Shown: in pieces, positions 25,092 through 33,905 of the stretch
Numbering within the stretch: the first letter of the stretch is position 1
Layout of the letters: every line of letters starts with the position of its first letter
DNA from: Halomarina halobia
Lineage (GTDB): Archaea > Halobacteriota > Halobacteria > Halobacteriales > Haloarculaceae
Reading direction: 5' to 3'
DNA: 64,000 nucleotides
NCBI RefSeq assembly: GCF_029338575.1
Contig: NZ_CP119993.1
Location: 248,001 to 312,000 of the forward strand
Notes under the pieces: generated by a model
What the model saw: the letters and a program-made list of their open reading frames with translations, nothing else
The model's database searches: none
What the model was told of the DNA's origin: nothing
Program-made: the position numbers and the translations under genes

Positions 25092-25172
25092 GCGTAGCGG
25101 GTCGCGCGCAGCCTCGACGGTCGCTCCTCCGCGCGGTCGACGACGGTCCGGCGTGTCACGTAGTCCCGAACA

Positions 25173-25178
25173 GCTAAG
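25173..25178 (+). promoter_or_regulatory. TATA-like box for the CMD-family gene
   Basis: GCTAAG is centred about 27 bases before the ATG at 25202; the match to consensus is weak. Confidence 0.35.
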
Positions 25179-25201
25179 TCAGTCTACGAGAGGTCTCAAC
25201 C

Positions 25202-25771
25202 ATGGCGCGCATCACGCTGCCGCGACAGTCGGACCTCCCGGAGGAGTATCGATACCTCCTCGGCGAGGACGCGCTGGGCGAACTCGAGTTGCTGCGGGCG
25301 ATCGGGTCGAACCCGCGCGTCCTCCAGACGTACATGCGCCACGGAACCGCGCTGTGGGAGCACGCCGGGCTCTCGTCGCGCGAGGTCGAGTTGGCGATTC
25401 TCTCGGTCGCTCGGGAACTGGACAACGAGTACGAGTGGCACCAGCACGTCGGTATCGCGCGGGACGCCGGCGTCGAAAGCACGGAGATCAGGGCGATCGG
25501 TGCCGAACGCCACGACGGATTCGGCGCGAGGGACCGCGCGCTCCTCGACTACGCGCGACGGGTCGCCCGGCGGGACGTCGACGACGACGCTCACGGGGCG
25601 ATCGAGGCCCACTTCGACGAAGAGACGATCGCCGGTATCGCATCGTTGGTCGGCCACTACCTCGGTACCGCGGTCGTGATCGACGCGCTGGCGTTGGGAC
25701 CCGAGACGCCCTTCGTCGGCTGGGAGCCCGCCGACGAGACGATCGAGACCTACGATCGCGAGGGCGCGTAG
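25202..25771 (+). CDS. carboxymuconolactone decarboxylase-like (AhpD-fold) protein
   Basis: A 189-residue all-helical AhpD-fold protein. The central helix pair contains LSSREVELAILSVARELDN followed by EYEWHQHVGIARDAG, the position of the CxxCxxxH redox centre in AhpD. Here both Cys are absent while the Glu and His of the EWxxH motif remain. This favours a decarboxylase- or lactone-acting type over a peroxidase-linked disulfide reductase. Related proteins accompany aromatic and cyclic-acid catabolism. It follows the CoA-transferase by 110 bases on the same strand. Confidence 0.82.
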   Translation: MARITLPRQSDLPEEYRYLLGEDALGELELLRAIGSNPRVLQTYMRHGTALWEHAGLSSREVELAILSVARELDNEYEWHQHVGIARDAGVESTEIRAIGAERHDGFGARDRALLDYARRVARRDVDDDAHGAIEAHFDEETIAGIASLVGHYLGTAVVIDALALGPETPFVGWEPADETIETYDREGA

Positions 25772-25891
25772 TCGGGCTCGAAGGAACGAGGAGATCGCCA
25801 CCGTCCGACCGCATTCGGTAGCGCCGCGCGCTCATCGCACGTGCCCGGGTCGGTATCTCCGCCGGCGGTGTGGCGCGAACCGGGGGAAAAC

Positions 25892-25898
25892 GTTATTC
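25892..25898 (+). promoter_or_regulatory. TATA-like box for the crotonase gene at 25922
   Basis: GTTATTC is centred about 27 bases before the ATG at 25922, after a short A run. Confidence 0.5.
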
Positions 25899-25921
25899 GC
25901 CGACGTTCCGTCGGACCGCAC

Positions 25922-26713
25922 ATGTCCGAGGAGGTCGTCACCGTGGTCACGGGAAGCGTCGGCCGTATGAGAATCGAACGGCCGGAGAGTCTGAACGCGT
26001 TTACTCCCCGCGTCCTCGAGGGGTTACTCGAGGCGGTCCAGTCATTCGAGGCGGACGACGACGTCCGTGCGATCGTGTTCACGGGGGCCGGCGACCGGGC
26101 CTTCTGTGCAGGGGTCGACCTCGGCGACAAAGGGGGGATCAATCGATCGACCCCCGAAGCGCTCGATACGGTCCACCGGGCGCAGCGCCTGCTCAAGGCG
26201 CTCCGGCGCACGCCGCTCCCGGTCGTTGCGGGAGTGAACGGATACGCGATGGGCGCCGGGATGGATCTCGCCCTGGGCTGTGACGTCAGGGTGGTCCGGG
26301 CCGACGCCGAGATGAGTCAGTCGTACGTGAACGTGGGGCTCCCCCCGGGGGACGGCGGGGCCTACCTGCTGCCCCGTCTCGTCGGCGAGGAGATCGCGAA
26401 GGACCTGATCCTCTCCGGCCGCCGGATCACGGGGAGGGAAGCCCACGAGCTCGGGATCGCCTCCACGGTGGTCGAGGGGGACGCAGAACGCACCCGAGAG
26501 GTCGCCCTCGACCGGGCCCGCGAGTTGGCGGACGGGCCGACTGTCGCACTGGGGCGCGCGAAGCGTCTCGTCAACGAGGCGCACGACGTAACTATGGAGA
26601 CGGGACTCGAACACGCGATCGAGGCGCTCGGCGAGTGTCGCGAAACGGACGATCACGCCGAGGCGGTGGCCGCGTTCGTCGAGGATCGAACGCCGGAGTT
26701 TCGAGGGGCGTAA
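25922..26713 (+). CDS. enoyl-CoA hydratase/isomerase family protein with altered acid residues
   Basis: A 263-residue crotonase. The CoA-binding and oxyanion loops are present (AFCAGVDLGD and GYAMGAGMDLALGCD). The two Glu residues of classical enoyl-CoA hydratase are not: the first position is Asp in GMDLAL and the second falls in a QSYVNVG segment with no acid. Instead an Asp appears in PPGDGGAYLLPR, which is shared with the crotonase at 33906. That pattern marks a crotonase subgroup whose reaction may be a hydratase, isomerase or lyase. The ATG at 25922 has a well-placed TATA-like box. Confidence 0.88.
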   Translation: MSEEVVTVVTGSVGRMRIERPESLNAFTPRVLEGLLEAVQSFEADDDVRAIVFTGAGDRAFCAGVDLGDKGGINRSTPEALDTVHRAQRLLKALRRTPLPVVAGVNGYAMGAGMDLALGCDVRVVRADAEMSQSYVNVGLPPGDGGAYLLPRLVGEEIAKDLILSGRRITGREAHELGIASTVVEGDAERTREVALDRARELADGPTVALGRAKRLVNEAHDVTMETGLEHAIEALGECRETDDHAEAVAAFVEDRTPEFRGA

Positions 26714-26859
26714 CGGTGGACCACGGGGGGCTCGCGATCGACCCCGCTGCTCTCGCACCCCCGCCCGTCGGCCGATACCGCTCGGCCGACGGGCGACCGT
26801 CCTGCGGTATTCGGTACCGTGCATAAAGATTAACCTGCCCCTGCCGTGAACGCACTGCC

Positions 26860-27639
26860 ATGACGGTGACTGTCGATCGGGACGCTAACACGGACCACGT
26901 GGCGCACCTCCGGATGGACTTCGGTGACCTGAACCTGCTCTCGCCCGACGCGATCGTCGACCTCCGCGACGCGATAGCGTCCGTTCCCGACGACGTTTCG
27001 GTCGTGACGGTCGGCTCCGGTTCCGGGGACGACGTCGGCGGGTTGACGGCCGGGCTCAAGCTCGACGAGGTGCGGGAGTACTCGGTTTCCGACGCCCGGG
27101 CTCTGTTGACGACGCTCTATGAGGCCATGCAGCGGGTCAGAGACCTCGACGCGGTCACCGTCTGCCGGTGCGGTGAGTACGCGCTCGGCGCCGGGCTCGA
27201 ACTGGCGATGTCGTGTGACTTCCGCGTCGCGACCGAGGACGCCGCGCTCGGCCTTCCGGAGATCGACGTCGGGCTCGTCACCGGCATCCAGGGCGGACTC
27301 CTCGTTCGGCTGGTCGGCCTCCAGGCCGCGAAGGAGATCGTCTACACGGGCGAGCCGGTCTCCGGGCTGGAGGCCGAGGAACTGGGCCTGGTCAACCGCG
27401 CCGTCCCGCCGGCCGAGTACGAGACGACCGTCGACGGACTGGTCGAGACGCTGGCCGGCAAGAGTCCCCTCGTCCTCCGGTGGCAGACGCGCGTCTTCCG
27501 GGCGCTCCGATCGAACGGCGTCGAAGCCGGCATCGATCACAGCCTCGAGACGATCGCCGCCTGTTTCGACACCTACGACCAGCACGAGGCGATGACCGCG
27601 TTTCTGGAGAAGCGGGAGCCGGCGTTCGAGGGGCGGTAG
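26860..27639 (+). CDS. enoyl-CoA hydratase/isomerase family protein
   Basis: A 259-residue crotonase with both classical acids kept: Glu in ALGAGLELAMSCD and Glu in LPEIDVG. The usual GAGGTQ loop is changed to TGIQGGLLVR. The N-terminal half is less conserved, with a Gly/Asp-rich GSGSGDDVGG loop where the CoA-binding segment normally lies. It probably hydrates or isomerises an enoyl-CoA. It follows another crotonase by 146 bases on the same strand, with an ATAAAGATTA patch near 26823-26832 as its likely promoter. Confidence 0.87.
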   Translation: MTVTVDRDANTDHVAHLRMDFGDLNLLSPDAIVDLRDAIASVPDDVSVVTVGSGSGDDVGGLTAGLKLDEVREYSVSDARALLTTLYEAMQRVRDLDAVTVCRCGEYALGAGLELAMSCDFRVATEDAALGLPEIDVGLVTGIQGGLLVRLVGLQAAKEIVYTGEPVSGLEAEELGLVNRAVPPAEYETTVDGLVETLAGKSPLVLRWQTRVFRALRSNGVEAGIDHSLETIAACFDTYDQHEAMTAFLEKREPAFEGR

Positions 27640-27713
27640 CGCGGCCTTCCCTCTCGCCTCTGCCGAGGGTAGCCGAGGACGTGAATCGGGCGCACTCGCG
27701 TTCGCCGATGCGC

Positions 27714-28883
27714 CTAGTAGGACCGCGGGAGGTCGAGGACGTGCTGTGAGATGTAGTTCTTGACCATCTCGTTCGAGATCGGCGCGATGACGTTGATCAT
27801 GACCTCGCGCCAGTAGCGCTCGACGTCGTACTCCTTCGCGTATCCCATGCCACCGTGTACCCGGACGGCGCGCTCACAGGCCTCGATGGCGTCCTCGCTC
27901 GCGCGGAGCTTCGCCGCGTTCGCCTCCGGCCCCGCGTTCTCGCCGTTGTCGTACAGCCAGGCGGCCTTCCGGATCATCAGTTCGTCCTGCGAGAGCTTGC
28001 TCCAGGAGTCCGCGAGCGGGTGCTGGATGGCCTGATAGGAACCGATGGCGTTCCCGAACACCTCGCGCTCTCTGGCGTAGGCGGTCGCCCTCTCGAGCGC
28101 GGCCTGCCCGATACCGACGGCGTTCGCGGCGATGCTGATCCGCTCGGAGTTGGCGAACGAGAGGAGGTACGTGAACCCCTCGCCCTCTTCGCCGATTCGG
28201 TCCTCGGCCGGGATCCGGAAGTCGTCGAACCAGACCTCGTTCGAGTCCGCCGCGCCACGGCCGGCCTTCGGAATCTCGCTCACGTCCACGCCGTCCATGT
28301 CCCGATCGAACTCGGTGAAGAACAGCGTGAGACCGCCGAAGCGGTCGCGCGCCTCGCGCGGTCGCGTGCGGGTGAGGAGCATGATGACGTCCGCCTCCTG
28401 GGCCTTCGAGGTCCAGATCTTCTGCCCGTTTACGACGTACTCGTCGCCGTCGCGCTCGGCGAACGTCTCGATCTGTGACGTGTCCGTCCCCGCGTTCGGT
28501 TCCGTGACGCCGGTACAGACCATGACTTCCCCGTCGGCGATCTTCGGCAGGTATCGCTCCCTGTGTTCGTCGGTCCCGTATTCCACCAGCGGGGCGGAGC
28601 TGAAGACGTGGTGCGACGTGATGGACGTGCCGGCCATCGCCGCGCCCGACCGGGCGATCTCCTGTTGGATGATGCTCGCCTCCTGAACGCCGTACCCTTG
28701 CCCGCCGTACTCCTCCGGAATGGTGACGCCACACCAGCCGCCGTCCGCGAATTCCTCGTAGAACTCCCAGGCGAACTCGTGTTCCGCGTCCTTCTCGCGC
28801 CAGTACTCGTCGCCGAACTGCTCGCAGAGGTCCCTCACCTGCCGTCTGATGAGGTTCTGCTCGACGCTGAGTTCGAAGTCCAT
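27714..28883 (-). CDS. acyl-CoA dehydrogenase lacking the usual C-terminal catalytic Glu
   Basis: A 389-residue FAD enzyme of beta-oxidation. The N-terminal helical domain holds IPEEYGGQGYGV, the beta domain VTEPNAGTD and the FAD/substrate loops around WTSKAQEAD. At the C terminus the position of the base in the YEGT motif of short/medium-chain enzymes reads INVIAPISNEM, so Ala occupies the Glu place. The IAPIS and LPRSY tail is one I recall from an actinobacterial FadE-like subgroup. The base may come from another helix, as in isovaleryl- or long-chain enzymes. The start at 28883 (MDFELS) has a TATA-like box 28 bases upstream and is divergent from an MFS gene. Confidence 0.92.
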   Translation of the reverse strand: MDFELSVEQNLIRRQVRDLCEQFGDEYWREKDAEHEFAWEFYEEFADGGWCGVTIPEEYGGQGYGVQEASIIQQEIARSGAAMAGTSITSHHVFSSAPLVEYGTDEHRERYLPKIADGEVMVCTGVTEPNAGTDTSQIETFAERDGDEYVVNGQKIWTSKAQEADVIMLLTRTRPREARDRFGGLTLFFTEFDRDMDGVDVSEIPKAGRGAADSNEVWFDDFRIPAEDRIGEEGEGFTYLLSFANSERISIAANAVGIGQAALERATAYAREREVFGNAIGSYQAIQHPLADSWSKLSQDELMIRKAAWLYDNGENAGPEANAAKLRASEDAIEACERAVRVHGGMGYAKEYDVERYWREVMINVIAPISNEMVKNYISQHVLDLPRSY

Positions 28884-28907
28884 ACGGTGAAGCTTTCGGC
28901 AGGGCGA

Positions 28908-28915
28908 CTTATACC
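28908..28915 (-). promoter_or_regulatory. TATA-like box for the acyl-CoA dehydrogenase gene at 27714
   Basis: GTATAAGT on the minus strand is centred about 28 bases before the ATG at 28883. Confidence 0.6.
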
Positions 28916-29080
28916 CACCGGCGGTCGGGAACCTCACCGACGCGATCAGGGAGGGATCGACGTCTCCAATCGGTTTCCGAGGAAGGTGGGAACCGCGCTC
29001 GCCCCACTTCCGGTACTGAATCCGCCACACCCATATAGTCCCGACGGAATACCGATGACGGGCACGTCGCGATGAGGAGG

Positions 29081-30253
29081 ATGAACTGGAGGTATCGAGA
29101 CACGGTCCTGCTCCTCTGCATGTTCGCGTTCTTCGTGACGTACTTCGCGCGGTTGGTCGTCAGTCCCGTCGTCCCGTTCATCGTCGACGATTTCGTGGTT
29201 TCCAACACGCAGATCGGCATCGCACTGTCGGGGATGTGGATCGCCTACGGCGTGACGCAGTTCCCGAGCGGCGTGCTGGCGGAGCGCTACGGTGAGAAGC
29301 GCGTTATCGCGATCGCGCTGGGTGGAACGGCGATTGTCAGCCTCCTCACCGCCATGGCGCCCCTGTTCGTGGTGTTCGCCGCGTGCGTCGTCCTACTCGG
29401 TGGCGTTGCCGGTCTTCACTACAGCGTAGCGACGACGCTGCTGTCTCGCACCTACGACGACATCGGGACCGCGCTCGGGCTCCACTCGTTCGGCGCGCCG
29501 CTTGCGGGTTTGCTCGCGCCAGTTACGGCCTCCTGGGTCGGCGTTCGGTTCGGGTGGCGTCCCGCCGTCGCCCTCGCCTCTCTGGTCGCAGTCCCCACGC
29601 TAGCCCTCTTCAGCTGGCGCGTACGGGCGACCGAACCGCGCCACCCCGGGAGACCGATGCGGGAACGGTTTGCGGTCGCACCGCTCGTGGGATACCTCTC
29701 GAGACCACCGATCACCTTCACCATCGCCATTGCCATCATCGCGACGTTCGCCGTGAACGGAATCGTCGCGTTCCTCCCGACGTTTCTCGTCGAACACCGC
29801 GCATATTCGCCGACGCTGGCGGGCGTCGTGTTCTCCGCGTACTTCGTCGTCAGGGGTGGTACCCAGATCGGCGTCGGCGTTCTCTCCGATCGAATCGGTC
29901 GCGATTTCGCCATCGCGACCTGCCTGTTTTCCGGGGCCGGCGGGCTCGCGCTGTTCGTCGCCGGCCCCGGCCTCGTCGCAGTTGCCGCCGCAGTCCTGCT
30001 GTTCGGCGTCGGTTCGAGCTTTTTCGCCTCGCTGGAGCCGCGATTTATGGACGTTCTGTCCGACGCCGAGCGCGGTGCCGGGTTCGGACTCGTTCGAACG
30101 ATCTACCTCGCGGTCGGTTCGACCGGATCGTTCGGAGCCAGCCTCCTCGCCGATCTGTTCGGATGGGGCGTGTCCTTCGGCGTCCTGGCCGTCCTCTGTC
30201 TGTTCGCTTTCGGTTGCATCGTCACCAACGCGGCACTGAACTTGGGGTACTAA
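29081..30253 (+). CDS. MFS transporter (MNWRY-type paralogue 2)
   Basis: A 390-residue, 12-helix carrier. The start is placed at the ATG giving MNWRYRD, because the paralogue at 19334-20506 begins MNWRYAH; an in-frame ATG nine bases earlier (29072) is possible. The helix 2-3 loop reads GVLAERYGEKR and the matching loop in the second half GVLSDRIGRD. Near the C terminus the RGAGFGLVRTIYL block is shared with the paralogue. It is divergent from the acyl-CoA dehydrogenase, so it may carry that pathway's substrate. Confidence 0.88.
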   Translation: MNWRYRDTVLLLCMFAFFVTYFARLVVSPVVPFIVDDFVVSNTQIGIALSGMWIAYGVTQFPSGVLAERYGEKRVIAIALGGTAIVSLLTAMAPLFVVFAACVVLLGGVAGLHYSVATTLLSRTYDDIGTALGLHSFGAPLAGLLAPVTASWVGVRFGWRPAVALASLVAVPTLALFSWRVRATEPRHPGRPMRERFAVAPLVGYLSRPPITFTIAIAIIATFAVNGIVAFLPTFLVEHRAYSPTLAGVVFSAYFVVRGGTQIGVGVLSDRIGRDFAIATCLFSGAGGLALFVAGPGLVAVAAAVLLFGVGSSFFASLEPRFMDVLSDAERGAGFGLVRTIYLAVGSTGSFGASLLADLFGWGVSFGVLAVLCLFAFGCIVTNAALNLGY

Positions 30254-30337
30254 ACGCGAAGAGCCGCCCTCGGAGACGACGGATGGCTGTCATCGCCGTG
30301 TGTGGAACGTCTCGCCGTTTGCGGCGAGGCGGGTGTC

Positions 30338-31528
30338 TCAGACCGTGTCCGTCGCGGCATCCGTTCGAAGGCGCAACAGAGCGAGCGAGAGGAGTCCGAG
30401 CGCCCCGCCGATCGCCAACGTCAGAAAGGCGACGACGTATCCGCCCCGGTCTAACGCGACGCCGAAGGCGATCGGCGAGACGACGCTCGCGGCGAATCCG
30501 ACGAACGACTGTAGGGCGAGTGCCGTCCCGACGTGACCGTCGTCGACGACTTCCGTCACCATCGTCGACGTCGGCGCGCTATCGGCGGTGAGCGCGGTGC
30601 CGTAGACGAGGAGCACCGGCACGATCGCCCACAGCGGTAGCGCGCCCAAAAACCCGAACACCGCGCTGATGAGGCCGCTAACGGCCAGTGCTGTCCCGAT
30701 CGTCGGGAGCCTTCCGACCCTGTCGCTGAGGTGGCCGCCGATCAGGTTCCCGAAGCCGCCGACGGCCATCGTGACCCCGACGAGTACGCCGGCGAACGCC
30801 CCCGAATCGACGACTACCACGGCGGGAACCGTCAGCAGGAACGCGAGCATCCAGTTGCGCATCCCGAACAGTTCCCACGTGTGCCACGAATAGACGCTCA
30901 CGGACCACAGGTACGCTCGATTCCGTAGAACCGTGAGATCGAACCCCGACCGGTCCGCCGTCGATTGACTCGGATGATCCCTCGTGAGCCCGAGCATGAG
31001 CGGTGCGACGGCCAGCGCTCCGATACTCGTAACGACGATGGCAGCGCGCCAGTCGACCGCGTCCGCGACCGCCGTAGCGAACAGGAACGAGAGTCCGCTC
31101 GCCAGCGAGTAGGACCCGACGTACATCCCCATCGCCCGTCCGCGGTCCTCCGTCGGATACCAGTCGCTGAGAAAGCGCATCCCGGGGACGTACACGCCGG
31201 CCATCCCGACGCCCGCGAAGAATCGGAGCACCGACCCGGAGAGGAATCCGCTAGCAACAAGCCCGAACGTGACGCTGAGCAGTCCGGTGGTGGCCGCTCC
31301 GAACCCGATGACTACCCGGGGCGAGTGTCGATCGGCGAGATGTCCCATCGGGATGATCGCGAGAAGATAGCCCGCCTGGAACGACCCGAAGACGATCCCC
31401 GCCTCGGTCCCCGAGAGGCCCCACTCGTCGGCGATGAGCGGCAACACCGCCGAGTAGTTGAACCAGACGAGCACCGACAACAGCAGCGAGACGCAGGTCA
31501 CAAACAGCGTTCGCGTCCGCGCCTGCAT
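30338..31528 (-). CDS. MFS transporter
   Basis: A 396-residue major facilitator carrier with about 12 hydrophobic segments. The signature loop after helix 2 is GHLADRHSPRVV and the repeat in the second half GHLSDRVGRLP. The region after helix 4 reads GMRFLSDWYPTEDRGRAMG, as in anion/organic-acid MFS members. It is convergent with the MFS gene at 29081 and is not its close paralogue. It lies downstream of the acyl-CoA dehydrogenase at 31796 on the same strand. The substrate is unknown. Confidence 0.88.
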   Translation of the reverse strand: MQARTRTLFVTCVSLLLSVLVWFNYSAVLPLIADEWGLSGTEAGIVFGSFQAGYLLAIIPMGHLADRHSPRVVIGFGAATTGLLSVTFGLVASGFLSGSVLRFFAGVGMAGVYVPGMRFLSDWYPTEDRGRAMGMYVGSYSLASGLSFLFATAVADAVDWRAAIVVTSIGALAVAPLMLGLTRDHPSQSTADRSGFDLTVLRNRAYLWSVSVYSWHTWELFGMRNWMLAFLLTVPAVVVVDSGAFAGVLVGVTMAVGGFGNLIGGHLSDRVGRLPTIGTALAVSGLISAVFGFLGALPLWAIVPVLLVYGTALTADSAPTSTMVTEVVDDGHVGTALALQSFVGFAASVVSPIAFGVALDRGGYVVAFLTLAIGGALGLLSLALLRLRTDAATDTV

Positions 31529-31702
31529 CGACAGGAACTCACGCGGTGTAGAGATACCGTTTGTGGTAGCGGAAGAGCACCGAGGAATCGGAACGGGAAC
31601 ACCGAGCGCGGGCCGCTCTCGGCCGGGACTCCCCAGTATCGCCCGACGTACGGAAGGATTCGCTGATTGCGACGAGACGTACCGCCAGGTGACGGCCGGC
31701 TA

Positions 31703-31732
31703 GAGGGGCGTGTGGAGGACGTAACGCCCCTC
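31703..31732. repeat. perfect 8-base inverted repeat in a gap
   Basis: GAGGGGCG and CGCCCCTC flank a 14-base loop about 60 bases downstream of the minus-strand acyl-CoA dehydrogenase stop. It may act as a 3' hairpin, but there is no T run beside it, so a terminator role is unproven. The rest of 31529-31795 has no recognised gene. Confidence 0.35.
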
Positions 31733-31795
31733 GCGGCTGTACGGACGCCGAGCGGGGTGAGAGCCTCGAAACGCGGTCGCTGAGGCGACGGGCAG

Positions 31796-32935
31796 TTACG
31801 TGAGCGACGGGAGGCCGTCGCGCTTCAGCGCCGCCGCGATCTGGTTCTTCTGGATCTCGTCGGTCCCCGCCGCGAGACGCCGTCCCCGGGCCAGTCTGTG
31901 GAGGTACTCCAGCGCGTGTCCCTGCTGGTAGCCGTTCGCGCCGTGGATCTGGAGCGACTCGCTGACGACCCGTTCGACCATCTCGCCGGAGTAGAGTTTC
32001 GCCAGCGAGGCGTCCATCCGGTCCGGGATCCGACCCCGCTCCTCCGCGTTGATCGCCGCCCGATACGTGAGCGATCGCGACGCCTCGAGTTCCTTGGCCA
32101 TGTCGGCGAGCTTCCACTCGATGCCCTGGAAGTCCGCGATCGGCTGGTCGAACTGTCGGCGCTGCTGACCGTACTCCAGCGCCCTGTCGAGCGCACATCG
32201 CGCGATGGCGTTGGCCAACGTCGCGCTCCCGAGTCGCTCCCAGTTCAGCGCCTGTAGCTGCTGTTTGAACCCGTCTCTCCCCCGCGTCAGAACGTGCGTT
32301 TCGGGGACGACGACGTCGTGCATGCGGAACTGCGTCTGGGTGTGGTTCGCCATGTTCGTGTAGTGCTGTTCGATCTCGATGCGATCATCGTCCTCGAGGT
32401 CGACGACGACCGAGCCGAGCCCCTCGGGGAATTTCGCCCACACCACGACGGCCGAGGAGTGCGGGATGTTACTTACCCACACCTTTTCGCCGTTCAGTAC
32501 CAGTTCGCCATGTTCCTCCTCGATAGCGGTGGTCATCGCGCCGACGTCAGATCCGGCCTCGGGTTCCGAGATGGCGATCGCGATGCTCTCTTCGCCGGCG
32601 GTGACGCCCGGGAGGTACCGCTCTTTCACGGACTCGCTCCCGAACATCTCGATGGCCCGGGGCGCAACCATCTGCTGGTTGTAGAGATATTCCGCGGTAT
32701 CGGGACAGACCTGCCCGACGGCTTCGATGCTGAGCATCGCCTCGAACTCGCCCATCCCGCCGCCACCGTACTCCTCGGCGATATTCAGCCCCAGAAATCC
32801 GCGGTCGGCGAGTAGCTCGATGTTCTCTACCGGGAGGTCCCCTTCCCACGAGAACGCCGCGTCCGAGAATTCCCGCCGGGCGAGGTCCTCCAGCGACGAT
32901 ACGACCATCTCCTGTTCCGCCGAGAGGGATAGCAT
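31796..32935 (-). CDS. acyl-CoA dehydrogenase
   Basis: A 379-residue FAD-dependent acyl-CoA dehydrogenase. Domain landmarks are NIAEEYGGGGMGE, the ISEPEAGSDVG loop, WVSN in the FAD-contacting strand and QIHGANGYQQGHALE near the end. In the C-terminal active-site segment the usual YEGT is replaced by LAAGTDEIQ, so the classical Glu base is missing at that place. The start at 32935 (MLSLSAEQ) is preferred over 32947 because the TATA-like GTTTTAC box is 29 bases from it and only 17 from the other. It is followed on the same strand by an MFS gene. Confidence 0.9.
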   Translation of the reverse strand: MLSLSAEQEMVVSSLEDLARREFSDAAFSWEGDLPVENIELLADRGFLGLNIAEEYGGGGMGEFEAMLSIEAVGQVCPDTAEYLYNQQMVAPRAIEMFGSESVKERYLPGVTAGEESIAIAISEPEAGSDVGAMTTAIEEEHGELVLNGEKVWVSNIPHSSAVVVWAKFPEGLGSVVVDLEDDDRIEIEQHYTNMANHTQTQFRMHDVVVPETHVLTRGRDGFKQQLQALNWERLGSATLANAIARCALDRALEYGQQRRQFDQPIADFQGIEWKLADMAKELEASRSLTYRAAINAEERGRIPDRMDASLAKLYSGEMVERVVSESLQIHGANGYQQGHALEYLHRLARGRRLAAGTDEIQKNQIAAALKRDGLPSLT

Positions 32936-33104
32936 CACAGTCGCCATCACACCGTCTGCAGTAAAACCTTCTGTTCGCTCGCGGACGACTCGGTAGCGGT
33001 GAGCCGTTCGTCGCATCGCCGGGGTCGCGAGGGACGGAGGGGCCTGCTCGTCGGGAGGTCGACCCGACGCCTCGGGCGCGTGCGAGCGGGGCCGACCTCG
33101 CGAC

Positions 33105-33566
33105 CTAGATCCGACCGTCCGCCGCGGCCGAGCGCATCGCCTCGACGTGATCGCGCGCCGTCGGGCCGACGTCGTCGTCCCACTCGATGAGTTGCAGTTG
33201 GAGGCCGAACAGCGACTTCGGATGCAGGGTGGCCTCGTCTCGGACGCCGGGGATCGAGTCCTCCATGATGACCTCCCCGCCGACGGCCGTCAGCTGATCC
33301 ACGGCCGCGTCGAGGTCCGTAACGTTCGCCCCGATGTGATGGAGCCCCTGGCCGTTGCCCTCGAGATAGTCGGCGACGAAGCTCTCCTCGCTCGTCGGTG
33401 CGAGCAGGGTGAACATGTCCCGGCCGAAGAGCAGGTACGCCGTTCGGTAGTGCCACTTGTCGCTCTCGAGCGTCCAGACGTGTTCGACGCCGTCCGCGGC
33501 CGTGACGGCCTCGAGTGCGTCCGACGCGTCCCACACTGCGTGAGCGACGTGATCGATCTCGTACAT
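33105..33566 (-). CDS. VOC family protein (methylmalonyl-CoA epimerase/glyoxalase-like)
   Basis: A 153-residue vicinal-oxygen-chelate protein with two beta-alpha-beta-beta-beta modules. Metal ligand candidates are His in the opening EIDHVAHAV, His in GLHHIGANV at the start of the second module, and Glu in LQLIEW near the end, the H-H-E pattern of epimerases and glyoxalase I. The ATG at 33566 is preferred; a GTG three bases upstream is also possible. It is upstream of, and on the same strand as, the acyl-CoA dehydrogenase at 31796, with a 169-base gap. An epimerase acting on an acyl-CoA is a reasonable but unproven role. Confidence 0.82.
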   Translation of the reverse strand: MYEIDHVAHAVWDASDALEAVTAADGVEHVWTLESDKWHYRTAYLLFGRDMFTLLAPTSEESFVADYLEGNGQGLHHIGANVTDLDAAVDQLTAVGGEVIMEDSIPGVRDEATLHPKSLFGLQLQLIEWDDDVGPTARDHVEAMRSAAADGRI

Positions 33567-33905
33567 CACGGCGTACCGACGAGAACCGCGTATATATGCG
33601 TTTACTCGGGCGAAACCGCTTCGGCTCGTCGAGCCGGGAGCGGCAGTCGACTCCCGGGGACGGGATCAGGGGACGGCGAGTAGTTCGAGGGCCGGGTGCG
33701 GTGTCCGGGTACGCGACGGCCGCTCGATCGACGTCGCTGGACGGGACCGAGGGGACCGGCGCGCTCGACGGCGGGTGCGGCGGATCGTCGTCCGCATCGC
33801 CGCTCGCGGTTGACCGCCATCGACCAGAGACAGACTCAAGTGGGTAGCCGCGAACCGTGGTGCGTGTCCGGGGGCCGACGAGCGGCCGTCGTTCGGACCG
33901 CGACC
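33567..33905. other. divergent intergenic region without a recognised gene
   Basis: About 339 bases between the divergent VOC and crotonase genes. It holds the VOC promoter near 33591 and a perfect 7-base inverted repeat (CCGGGAG at 33634-33640 and CTCCCGG at 33651-33657, 10-base loop). No open frame with family features was seen, and I could not find a convincing TATA box for the crotonase. Confidence 0.5.
33591..33598 (-). promoter_or_regulatory. TATA-like box for the VOC-family gene
   Basis: CATATATA on the minus strand is centred about 29 bases before the ATG at 33566, an unusually good consensus match. Confidence 0.6.
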
